A stretch of DNA of 28,789 bases from DASTPP01 sp035762175 (GTDB lineage: Bacteria; Myxococcota_A; Polyangia; Polyangiales; Polyangiaceae): assembly GCA_035762175.1 (NCBI GenBank), contig DASTPP010000094.1:1-28789 (forward strand), written 5' to 3'. This document shows, one piece after another, positions 1-7,240 of this stretch (position 1 is its first letter; each line of letters begins with the position of its first letter). The notes under the pieces are model-generated. The model had not been told where the DNA came from. It worked only from the letters and a program-made list of their open reading frames with translations, and searched no databases. The translations under genes were made by a program, and so were the position numbers.

Positions 1-23
1 GCGCCCGGCGCGATCGGGAGCAT

Positions 24-1352
24 CTAAGGGGCCTGGCGCGAGAGCCACGGCCCGAGGTCGGCGAGCGCGCGCTCGGCCATCGCCTCGTAGCGCTCGCGCT
101 TGCGCAGGCGCGCGTCGGCGAGCGGCGGGAACATCGCCCACGTCACGTTCGAGGGCTGAAAGTTCTCGCTCGCCCGGCCGAGGTGCGTCAGCAGGCCGCC
201 GAGCGCCGTCGTCGGCGGGGGCGGCTCGGGCGCCTCGCCGCGCAGCCGCCGGGCGAGCATCAGGGCGCAGACGAGCCCGCCGGCGGCGCTCTCGACGTAG
301 CCCTCGACGCCCGTGATCTGCCCGGCCAAGAACACGCCCGGCGCCGCCTTGAGTTGCATCGAGCCGTCGAGCAGCTTCGGCGCGTTGACGAAGGTGTTGC
401 GGTGCACCGACCCGAAGCGCAAGAACTCGGCGCCCTCGAGCCCGGGGATGGTGCGAAAGACCGCCGCCTGCGCCCCGTAGGTCATGCGCGTCTGAAAGCC
501 CACCAGGTTGTAGGCGGTCGCCGCCCCGTCTTCGGGCCGGAGCTGCACGACGGCGTAGGGGCGCCGGCCCGTGCGCGGGTCGGTCAGGCCCACGGGCTTC
601 ATCGGCCCGAAGGCGAGCGTCTGCTCGCCCCGCTCGGCCATCAGCTCGACGGGCAGGCAGCCCTCGAAGTAGCGCGCCTCCTCGAAGGCGCGCGGCGCGA
701 CCTTCTCGGCGTCGAGCAGCGCCCGCACGAAGGCCTTGTACTCGGCCTCGCCCAGCGGGCAGTTGACGTAGGCCTCGTCGCCGCCGTCTTGCTCGGCCCC
801 CTTGCCGTAGCGCGACTGCTTGAACACCTTCGACCAGTCGATCGACTCGGCGCTGACGATCGGCGCGATGGCGTCGTAGTACGCGAGCTCGGCCTCGCCC
901 ACGAGCCGCGAGAGCGACTCGGCCAGCCGGTCGCCCGTCAGCGGCCCGGTCGCCACGATGACGGGCCGCTCGGCCGGCACCTCGAGCGCCTCGTCGCACA
1001 CCACCTCGATGTGCCCCTCGCCGCGGATGGCCTCGGTCATGCCGGCGCTGAAGCGCTCGCGGTCGACCGCGAGCGCGCCGCCCGCCGGCACGCGCGTCGC
1101 GTCGGCGACGCGCAGCACGAGCGACCCCGCCCGCCGGAGCTCTTCTTTGAGCAGCCCGACGGCGTTCGCGAGCGCCGCGCCCCGCATCGAGTTCGAGCAG
1201 ACGAGCTCGGCGAGCCCGTCGCCCGTCTGCGCCGGCGTGCGCTTCTTCGGCTTCTGCTCGACCAGCGTCACCGCGACGCCGCGCCGCGCGAGCTGGTAGG
1301 CAGCCTCGCACCCGGCGAGGCCGCCGCCGACCACCGTCACCCGCGCGCCCAC
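24..1352 (-). CDS. trmFO: tRNA (uracil-54-C5)-methyltransferase, folate/FAD-dependent (TrmFO)
   Basis: TrmFO methylates U54 in the tRNA T-loop using 5,10-methylenetetrahydrofolate and FAD, in the cytoplasm. The 442-residue length is normal for the family. The N-terminus has the FAD-binding GGGLAGCEAA stretch (residues 9-18). The CSNSMRG motif carries Cys52 and EGCLPVELMAERG carries Cys232; these match the two conserved cysteines known from the Bacillus enzyme (near 53 and 226). The C-terminal half has the family-typical GQITGVEGYVES segment. The start is GTG at 1352, chosen because GGAGG lies 8 nt upstream and the Rossmann motif begins directly after it. It lies 19 bp behind topA on the same strand, so co-transcription in the order dprA-topA-trmFO is likely, a common bacterial arrangement. 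Identification is firm. Confidence 0.97.
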   Translation of the reverse strand: MGARVTVVGGGLAGCEAAYQLARRGVAVTLVEQKPKKRTPAQTGDGLAELVCSNSMRGAALANAVGLLKEELRRAGSLVLRVADATRVPAGGALAVDRERFSAGMTEAIRGEGHIEVVCDEALEVPAERPVIVATGPLTGDRLAESLSRLVGEAELAYYDAIAPIVSAESIDWSKVFKQSRYGKGAEQDGGDEAYVNCPLGEAEYKAFVRALLDAEKVAPRAFEEARYFEGCLPVELMAERGEQTLAFGPMKPVGLTDPRTGRRPYAVVQLRPEDGAATAYNLVGFQTRMTYGAQAAVFRTIPGLEGAEFLRFGSVHRNTFVNAPKLLDGSMQLKAAPGVFLAGQITGVEGYVESAAGGLVCALMLARRLRGEAPEPPPPTTALGGLLTHLGRASENFQPSNVTWAMFPPLADARLRKRERYEAMAERALADLGPWLSRQAP

Positions 1353-1371
1353 CCGAGGCCCCTCCCCCGGC

Positions 1372-4110
1372 TCAGGCCGGCTGCGGCTGCGAGCGCGACT
1401 TCGCCCGCCCCTTCGCCGGCGCCGCGCCCTCGGCCGCCGCGCCCTTGGCCGCCGCCGCGCCCTCGACCGCCGCGCCCTCGACCGCCGCGTCCTTGGCCGC
1501 CGCGCCCTTGGCCGCCGCGCCCTTGGCCGCCGCCCCGCCCTCGGCCGCCGCGCCCTCGGCCGCCGCGCCTTTGGCCGCCGCGCCGCCGTTCTTGCCCTTG
1601 GCCCCCTTGCCCTTCGCCGCCGCGGGCTTGTCGCCCTTCTCGGCCGAGGGCGCCTTCTCGAAGATGAGCGGCCCCTCGGCCGCCGGCACGAAGATGCTCT
1701 CGGGCGCCATCGCCGCGAGCTCGAGCACCTTCGCCAGCTCTTCGGCCGAGAGCTTGCGCGAGTAGCCGCAGCCCTCGGTCACGCAGCCGAGCGAGGGCTC
1801 CTTCTTGCCGCCGCTCAGCACCAAGAAGGGCGCCGCGCACTTCGGGCACGCCTCGCGCACCGGCCGCTGCCAGAGCTTGAAGTCGCAGCTCGGCGTCGCC
1901 GCGTAGTTCGAGCAGCCCCAGAAGGCCCGCCCGCCCCGCTTCTTCGGCTTGATCTCGACGAGCTCGCCGGTCTTGCACTTCGGGCACGAGATGCCGAGCG
2001 GCACCGGGCGCGTCAGATCGCACTTCGGGTAGCGCGCGCAGCCCAAGAAGTCGCCGTAGCGCCCCTTCTTCAAGACGAGCCGCGCCTCGTTGCACTTCTC
2101 GCACACGATGTTCGTCTCGCGCGCCTGCTGCGGCTCGGTCGCCTCGCCGTTGGCGTCGAGGTTGCGCGTGTTCTTGCACTTCGGGTAGTTCGAGCAGCCC
2201 AGGAACCACCCGTTCTTGCTCCAGCGCTTGAACATCGTGCCCTGGCCGCACACCTCGCAGGCGACCCCCGTGTCGATGGGCTCGGGGTTCCAGCGGGCGA
2301 GCTTCTTCGAGGTGTCGAGCTGCTCGCGGAAGCGCGAGTAGAACCTGCGCAAGAGCGCCACGCGGTTGCTCTTGCCCATCTCGACCTCGTCGAGCTCTTC
2401 CTCCATCTTGGCGGTGAAGCCCGGGTCGATGATGTCGAGGTTCGAGCGCATCAGCCCGTCGATGACCACGCGCCCGAGCTCGCTCGGCTTGAGCGCCCCC
2501 GACGGCAGCTTCTCGACGTAGTCGCGCGCCTGCACCTTCGTCAGAATTTCGGCGTACGTGCTCGGCCGCCCGATGCCCCGCTTCTCGAGCTCGCGCACCA
2601 GCGAGCCCTCGTTGAAGCGCGGCGGCGGCTGCGTGAACTTCTGCTCCGTCACCACGCCCGGCGGGTCGACGCGCTTGAGCGCCTCGCCCTCTTTGAGCGG
2701 CGGCAAGACCCCCTCTTCGGCCGCCTCGGGCGCGGCCGCCGCGGCCTTTTCGGCCCCTTCCGCCTCGTCGTCCTCGCCCGCGAGCGACTGGTTCAGCCCC
2801 TTGCCGTACTGCTCGAGCCAGCCCGCGAACTTCAGCACCCGCCCGCTCGCCCGCAGCCCGTACGCCTTTCGCCGCGAGCCCTCGCGCCCGACTTTCGCCT
2901 CGATGTCGACCGAGGTCTGGTCGTAGACCGCCGCCGCCATCTGCGACGCCAAGAAGCGGTCCCAGATGAGCTTGTAGAGCTTGTACTGCTCGTCCTTCAG
3001 GAACTTCTTCACCGCCTCGGGCGGGTGCTCGAACGCCGCCGGGCGAATGGCCTCGTGCGCGTCCTGCGCCCCCTTCTTCGACTTGAAGACGTTCGGCTTC
3101 TCCGGCACGTACTCCTTGCCGTAGAGCTGCCCGACCATCTCGCGCGCCGCCGCCACGGCCTCGTCCGAGACGCGCGTCGAGTCGGTACGCATGTACGTGA
3201 TGAGGCCCACCGGCCCGGTGTCTTTGCCGAGCTCGACGCCCTCGTAGAGCGCCTGCGCCACCTGCATCGTGCGCTTGGCCGTGAACTTGAGGTAGTTCGT
3301 CGCGTCCTGCTGCAGCTTGCTCGTCGTGTAGGGCGCCGGCGCGTGCCGCCGTTGCTCTTTCTTCGCGACCGCCTTGACCCGGTACGACGCCGACTCGAGG
3401 TCGGCCCGCACCTCGGCCGCCGTCTCGCCGTCCTTGACCTCGAACTTCTCGCCGTCCGCGCTCGCCAGCCGCGCCGCGAAGTTCGGCGGGCTCGCGCCCC
3501 CGAGGCCCACCCCCACGTTCCAGTACTCGACCGGGACGAAGGCCTCGATCTCGCGCTCGCGCTCGACGATGAGCCGCAGCGCCACGCTCTGCACCCGCCC
3601 CGCCGAGAGCCCGAAGGCGACCTTCGACCAGACGAGCGCCGAGACGTCGTAGCCCACCAGCCGGTCGAGCACCCGGCGCGTGCGCTGCGCCTCGTACAGG
3701 TTCTCGTTCAGCTCTTGCGGGTGCTGGATGCCCTCGGTCACCCCGCGCTTGGTGATCTCGTGAAAGAGCACCCGCGCCATCGGCAGCTTCAGCGGCTTCA
3801 GCTCTTCGGCCAGGTGCATCGCGATGGCCTCGCCCTCGCGGTCGGGGTCGGTCGCGAGCAGCACCCGGTCGGCCTTCTGCGCCGCCCCCTTCAGCTCGGT
3901 GATGACCTTCTGCTTGCCCTCGATGACTTCGTACGTCTCCTGAAAGTCGCCCGCGACGTCGATGCCGAGGCGCTTGGGCAGGTCTTTGACGTGCCCCTTC
4001 GAGGCCATCACCTCGAAGCCCGGGCCGAGGTACTTCTTCAGGGTCTTGGCCTTGGTGGGCGACTCCACCACCACCAGCGCGTACAAATTCGAGCTAGACG
4101 CCTTTGCCAT
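1372..4110 (-). CDS. topA: DNA topoisomerase I (type IA) with four zinc fingers and an Ala/Lys/Glu repeat tail
   Basis: This enzyme relaxes negative supercoils by transient single-strand cleavage. The N-terminal Toprim domain begins YALVVVESPTKAKTLKKYLG and contains the metal-binding DPDREGEA motif. The catalytic tyrosine is in GLITYMRTDSTR (about residue 306). From about residue 620 there are four zinc-finger units: CEVC...C..YPKC, CEKC...C..YPKC, CPKC...C......C and CPKC...C....C. The last ~70 residues are an AAAKG/AAAEG pentapeptide-like tail ending KSRSQPQPA. In-frame TTG (4119), GTG and ATG (4110) starts compete. ATG is preferred because the conserved domain starts just after it, but AGGGGGG lies closer to the TTG/GTG, so the start is unsure by three codons. 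It sits between dprA (85-bp gap) and trmFO (19-bp gap). Confidence 0.97.
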   Translation of the reverse strand: MAKASSSNLYALVVVESPTKAKTLKKYLGPGFEVMASKGHVKDLPKRLGIDVAGDFQETYEVIEGKQKVITELKGAAQKADRVLLATDPDREGEAIAMHLAEELKPLKLPMARVLFHEITKRGVTEGIQHPQELNENLYEAQRTRRVLDRLVGYDVSALVWSKVAFGLSAGRVQSVALRLIVEREREIEAFVPVEYWNVGVGLGGASPPNFAARLASADGEKFEVKDGETAAEVRADLESASYRVKAVAKKEQRRHAPAPYTTSKLQQDATNYLKFTAKRTMQVAQALYEGVELGKDTGPVGLITYMRTDSTRVSDEAVAAAREMVGQLYGKEYVPEKPNVFKSKKGAQDAHEAIRPAAFEHPPEAVKKFLKDEQYKLYKLIWDRFLASQMAAAVYDQTSVDIEAKVGREGSRRKAYGLRASGRVLKFAGWLEQYGKGLNQSLAGEDDEAEGAEKAAAAAPEAAEEGVLPPLKEGEALKRVDPPGVVTEQKFTQPPPRFNEGSLVRELEKRGIGRPSTYAEILTKVQARDYVEKLPSGALKPSELGRVVIDGLMRSNLDIIDPGFTAKMEEELDEVEMGKSNRVALLRRFYSRFREQLDTSKKLARWNPEPIDTGVACEVCGQGTMFKRWSKNGWFLGCSNYPKCKNTRNLDANGEATEPQQARETNIVCEKCNEARLVLKKGRYGDFLGCARYPKCDLTRPVPLGISCPKCKTGELVEIKPKKRGGRAFWGCSNYAATPSCDFKLWQRPVREACPKCAAPFLVLSGGKKEPSLGCVTEGCGYSRKLSAEELAKVLELAAMAPESIFVPAAEGPLIFEKAPSAEKGDKPAAAKGKGAKGKNGGAAAKGAAAEGAAAEGGAAAKGAAAKGAAAKDAAVEGAAVEGAAAAKGAAAEGAAPAKGRAKSRSQPQPA

Positions 4111-4151
4111 AACCACCAACGCCCCCCTGCGACGCGGTCGGACAAGACCGA

Positions 4152-4192
4152 CCGGGGGGCCGTTAGAGGTAGCACCTCCTACCGCCCCCCGG
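4152..4192 (-). promoter_or_regulatory. stem-loop in the dprA-topA gap
   Basis: In the 85-bp gap upstream of topA, CCGGGGGGC (4152-4160) pairs perfectly with GCCCCCCGG (4184-4192). Between them GAGGT (4166-4170) pairs with ACCTC (4174-4178) around a 3-nt loop. The RNA read toward topA would therefore fold into a two-tier hairpin about 40 nt before the start codon. It could be an attenuator, an mRNA-stability element or a weak terminator after dprA. No U-tract follows on the minus strand, so a simple intrinsic terminator is less likely. Confidence 0.4.
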
Positions 4193-4204
4193 GGTCGGAA
4201 AACC

Positions 4205-5323
4205 TTAACCCCCCTGCACCGAGGCCTTTCGGACGCGGAATTGCCCTGGTGGCCCCTCGTCGAGCCAACCCCCGAGCAAGAGAAGAGTCAAGCCATACTG
4301 TACTTGGCTGGCCCCCAGCCCCGTTCGGGCACAAATTTCATCAAGGTGTGTCGCCCCAGGCGCTTTCGCAAGGGCCTGCCAGACCACTTCGCTGCCCTTC
4401 GGCAGCACCACCCGCCCCCGCCTCGCCCCGCCCCCCGGCCGCCTCGACCCCTCGCCCGCCGCCCGGCCCCCAAGCCCCGCCGGCGCCTCGCCCGCAGGCC
4501 CTTTCGCCAGGGGGCTCGCCCACCCCACCGCCTCGCCCGCCTGCCCCGCCGCCTCGCCCGCCTGCCCCGCCGCCTCGCCCGCCCGCCCTGCCGCCTCGCC
4601 CGCCCGCCCTGCCGCCTCGCCTGCCCGCTTCGACGCCTCGCCTGCCCGCCCCGACGCCCCCGCCCGCCCCGAGGAAGGCGCGTGGCCGAGCGAGGCGAGC
4701 AGATCGTCGACGCTGAAAAGAGGGGTCGCCCCGAGCCTGATCTCTTCGCGCACCGCCAGCGCGAGCCCCCGCGCCCACGGGGGCTGCGCCGCCACCCAGA
4801 CCGGGCGGCCGAGGTGCCGGGCGGCCGCCGCCGTGCTGCGCGCGCCGCTCTTCAGCGGACACTCGACGACCACGGTCGCGAGCGTCAGGGCCGCGAGCAC
4901 CCGGTTTCGCTCGAGAAAGACCCAGCGCCGCGGCCGCAGCCCGTCGGCCAGCAGGCTCACGAGCGCGCCACCCGAGGCCTCAACGCGCCCGTAGAGCCCC
5001 CCGTGACAGGCCGGGTAGGGCGCGTCGAGCGAGCCGCCCGCGACCAGCACCGTCACCCCACCCGCCTCGAGCGCCCCCTCGTGCGCCGCCGCGTCGATGC
5101 CGAGCGCCCCGCCTGACCAGAGCGTCAGCCCCGCCCGCGCGAGCGTCGCGCCGAGCTCGCGGGCGAAGCGCTCGGCCTCGCGCCCCGGCTTGCGCGTGCC
5201 GACCACCGCCACCCCGGGCTCTGGGGGCCAGACGCCCCGCACGTAGAGCGCCGCCGGCGGCGAGCGCAGCTCATCAAGACGCCCCGGATACCCCGCCTGC
5301 CCGCGCACGATCACTTGGCTCAC
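4205..5323 (-). CDS. dprA: DNA-processing protein DprA/Smf with a heptad-repeat linker
   Basis: DprA binds incoming single-stranded DNA and loads RecA. The Rossmann-like core covers residues 1-213 and shows the family signatures VAVVGTRKPG (38-47), SGGALGIDAAAH (70-81), FLERNRVLAAL (136-146) and SGARSTAAAARHLGR (159-173). The C-terminal part (about 305-372) reads as the winged-helix domain, with THLDEICARTGL then LLLLGGWLD. Between them, residues about 219-268 are near-perfect 7-residue repeats of the type RAGEAAG, encoded by a 21-bp tandem repeat; this linker is not part of the usual family architecture. The N-terminal SAM-like domain of some DprA proteins is absent. The start is GTG at 5323 with GAGGGG 6-7 nt upstream. 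First gene of the dprA-topA-trmFO run. Confidence 0.93.
   Translation of the reverse strand: MSQVIVRGQAGYPGRLDELRSPPAALYVRGVWPPEPGVAVVGTRKPGREAERFARELGATLARAGLTLWSGGALGIDAAAHEGALEAGGVTVLVAGGSLDAPYPACHGGLYGRVEASGGALVSLLADGLRPRRWVFLERNRVLAALTLATVVVECPLKSGARSTAAAARHLGRPVWVAAQPPWARGLALAVREEIRLGATPLFSVDDLLASLGHAPSSGRAGASGRAGEASKRAGEAAGRAGEAAGRAGEAAGQAGEAAGQAGEAVGWASPLAKGPAGEAPAGLGGRAAGEGSRRPGGGARRGRVVLPKGSEVVWQALAKAPGATHLDEICARTGLGASQVQYGLTLLLLGGWLDEGPPGQFRVRKASVQGG
4530..4660. repeat. 21-bp tandem repeat inside dprA
   Basis: About six head-to-tail copies of a 21-bp unit beginning GCCTCGCCCGCC, in register with codons, encode the RAGEAAG/QAGEAAG heptads of the DprA linker. Copies drift towards the 4640 end. 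The unit is a multiple of three, so copy-number change would keep the reading frame. Confidence 0.85.
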
Positions 5324-5654
5324 GAGGAGCCCCTCGGCCAGCCGAAGCGCCAGTTGCGTCGGATCGATCGCGGCGACGGAACCGCGGGCGTGAGGCCAGG
5401 GGGCGGCGACGGCGGGGCCACGGGCGCGAGGCCAGGGGGCGGCGACGACGGCGCCACGGGCGCGAGGCCAGGAGGCGAGGGGGCGACGACGGGGAACACG
5501 GGCGCGAGGCCGACGGGCAGCGCCGACGCGGGGCGCCGGGCGGCGAGACCTCGCTCACCGGGCGGCCGAGCGGGACGCGTCGGCGGGGGCGGCCCGGGCG
5601 CCGGGAGCTGGACCGCGAGAGCCAGCCGGCCCCTTCAGCCGGCCCTCGCCGCGA
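5324..5654. repeat. gene-free stretch with a ~36-bp tandem repeat upstream of dprA
   Basis: No convincing gene lies between dprA and the next minus-strand gene. The stretch contains units beginning GCGYGAGGCCAGG at 5388, 5424 and 5460 (periods 36, 36 and 42 bp), and a decayed fourth at 5502. A plus-strand frame of 130 codons runs through it, but it has no ribosome-binding site, is pure low-complexity Gly/Ala/Arg and runs into the 3' end of the antisense neighbour. It is treated as non-coding. Any dprA promoter must lie at its left edge; I see no clear -10/-35. Confidence 0.7.
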
Positions 5655-6326
5655 TCACTTCGCGTAGAGCTGGGCCATCGCGGGGCCCGAGCCCTTGGTG
5701 GCCGTGAGCTTGAAGTTCGCTTGCACGGGTACGGGCAAGAGGTTCTTGAAGCAGTTGGGCTTGCCCGCCATGACGGGCATCGGGCCGCCGCCCGACGACT
5801 GCGAGAGCGTGGTCGGCGGCAGCGGGGGCGGGGGCGCCGCGACGAGCTGCAGATCGAGCTGCGAGAACGAGGGCGCGCCGAGGCCGATGCCCGTGTAACA
5901 CCTGCTGCCCCCCGCCGCGAGCGTCACGGTGACCTGCAGCGATTGGCCTTCGTTGAGCATGCCGCAGACCGCGGTACCTTCGGGCTTGGCGCCGGGCGCG
6001 TGCTGCGCGACCTGCCCGACCAGAAGCGGCTGGAGCGCGGCGGCGACGCTCGGATCGCAGCCGGTCGAGGGCCCCGGGGCCGGCCCGGGGGCAGGCCCGG
6101 GGGCCGGCCCGGGCGTGGTGGCGACGGGGCCCGGGGCGGGGCCGGGGCCAGGGCCGGGCGGGTAGCCCGTGTTGCCCGGAGGCGGGTAGCCCCCCCCGGG
6201 CGGGTAGCCGGGGGTCGGCTGCAAGGGTTGGGGCTGCTGCGGAGGGTCTTTCTTGCACCCGACGCCGGCCCCGACCACGACGGTCGTCATCGCCCCGAGC
6301 GCTGCTACTGCGAAAAACCTCTTCAT
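5655..6326 (-). CDS. proline/glycine-rich lipoprotein, function unknown
   Basis: The 223-residue product starts MKRFFAVAALGAMTTVV and has a lipobox-like GAGVGC with Cys24, so it is predicted to be lipidated and exported. Residues about 25-88 are a Pro/Gly-rich linker with PGPAPGP repeats, probably spanning away from the membrane. The C-terminal domain (about 89-223) has four cysteines, predicted beta strands (SLQVTVTLAAG, FKLTATKGSG) and ends QLYAK, reminiscent of small pre-peptidase-like beta domains in myxobacterial secreted proteins (inference). The start is ATG 6326 rather than the in-frame ATG 6347, because AGGAGA sits 7 nt before 6326 and would otherwise be inside the coding region. The family is not recognised. 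Confidence 0.8.
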   Translation of the reverse strand: MKRFFAVAALGAMTTVVVGAGVGCKKDPPQQPQPLQPTPGYPPGGGYPPPGNTGYPPGPGPGPAPGPVATTPGPAPGPAPGPAPGPSTGCDPSVAAALQPLLVGQVAQHAPGAKPEGTAVCGMLNEGQSLQVTVTLAAGGSRCYTGIGLGAPSFSQLDLQLVAAPPPPLPPTTLSQSSGGGPMPVMAGKPNCFKNLLPVPVQANFKLTATKGSGPAMAQLYAK

Positions 6327-6638
6327 CGTCGTGTCTCCTGTTGACAAGGGAGGCCCCGCGCGTTGGGGCCCCGGGGCCCCGAGGGGCCTACGTAGGACGG
6401 AGGCACTGCCGTTTTCTTGCAGTTGCTCGACCCGCCTTCGGTCGCCGCCAGTCGCAATGCGCGCCGCGCTCTATAGCGCAACCCGTGCGGCGTGGCTTTT
6501 CTTTGTCGAGCGCCGCCCGCCGCGCGGCGCCGGGGTCGCAGGCCGGGCGCGCCCGGGCCACCCGCCCGCCCCGCCTCGGTATATTGAGGCCTCCGCGGTC
6601 GCGCCCCGCCCGTCGCGGACGTCGGCGCGGCGCCGCCC

Positions 6639-6780
6639 GCGTCGGGGCCCGAGCGCGCGGCCCCGTCGAGCGCGTCGACTCGACGTCATGGCCGCGTCGG
6701 GGCCCGGGCGCGCGGCCCCGTCGAGCGCGTCGACCCGACGTCACGGCCGCGTCGGGGCCCGGGCGCGCGCGGCCCCGACG
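6639..6780. repeat. 55-bp tandem repeat, 2.5 copies
   Basis: Units at 6639-6693 and 6694-6748, with a partial copy from 6749, begin GCGTCGGGGCCCGRGCGCGC and differ at only a few positions (by eye, three between the first two). They contain GTCGAC and GACGTC palindromes. They end at the 6775-6793 hairpin and the AT-rich island. Confidence 0.85.
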
Positions 6781-6793
6781 CCGAAGGCGTCGG
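6775..6793 (+). terminator. hairpin followed by a T-rich run
   Basis: CCGACGCC and GGCGTCGG form a perfect 8-bp stem around GAA, followed on the plus strand by CATATTTTCTTT. The shape fits an intrinsic terminator, but no plus-strand gene lies upstream within the window's coding map. It may instead end a non-coding transcript or insulate the region. Confidence 0.3.
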
Positions 6794-7240
6794 CATATTT
6801 TCTTTCGAATAACGGAATTAACGAACGGTCGAGAGCATAAGCGCTCACCGTGCGGACGTCGAGGCCGCGCTCGGCCTGACACCGGGGTCGTGCCCCGCCC
6901 GATGCGTATCCGCCATGCGACAGCGGGGCGTCGGCTTTTCGACACGGTGCGGGTCGCAACGGTTACAGGGGGGGCGGGTCGGGGCGCCTGCAGGGGCGCC
7001 CGGAGGCCACCGCCGGCGGGGCCGGGCGGGCCCGGGCGGCAGCCTTTCTGCCGAGCTTCGCAAGGTAGTTGGCCCGACGCGGGCGGGTGGCCCAAAGGGT
7101 GTGGAGCGCCCCTTGCAAGGGGGCGGCACGTCGACTAACCAGTCCCCCCTTCCTTGCCCCTAGCCACCCCAATTTCCATCTCGCGCCGCGCCGTCGCCGA
7201 TGCTTCGCCGCGGCCTTTCTGTTAGGAGCACGTCCCGCTC

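Larger units (their letters stand above)
6327..7240. other. 914-bp intergenic region between divergent genes
   Basis: Several frames are open here, but none has a ribosome-binding site, a signal peptide or a recognisable domain. I see a 55-bp tandem repeat (6639-6780), a perfect 8-bp hairpin (6775-6793), an AT-rich island (about 6794-6840) containing ATAACGGAATTAACG, a palindrome GCGCT-CTAT-AGCGC (6466-6479) and a hairpin GGGCGCC/GGCGCCC (6982-6988/6995-7001). TATAG-type -10 elements within the 6466-6479 palindrome and a TATATT at about 6580 could serve the lipoprotein at 6326. The AT-rich island could hold the promoter of the glycosyltransferase at 7241. A small RNA cannot be excluded. Confidence 0.5.
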
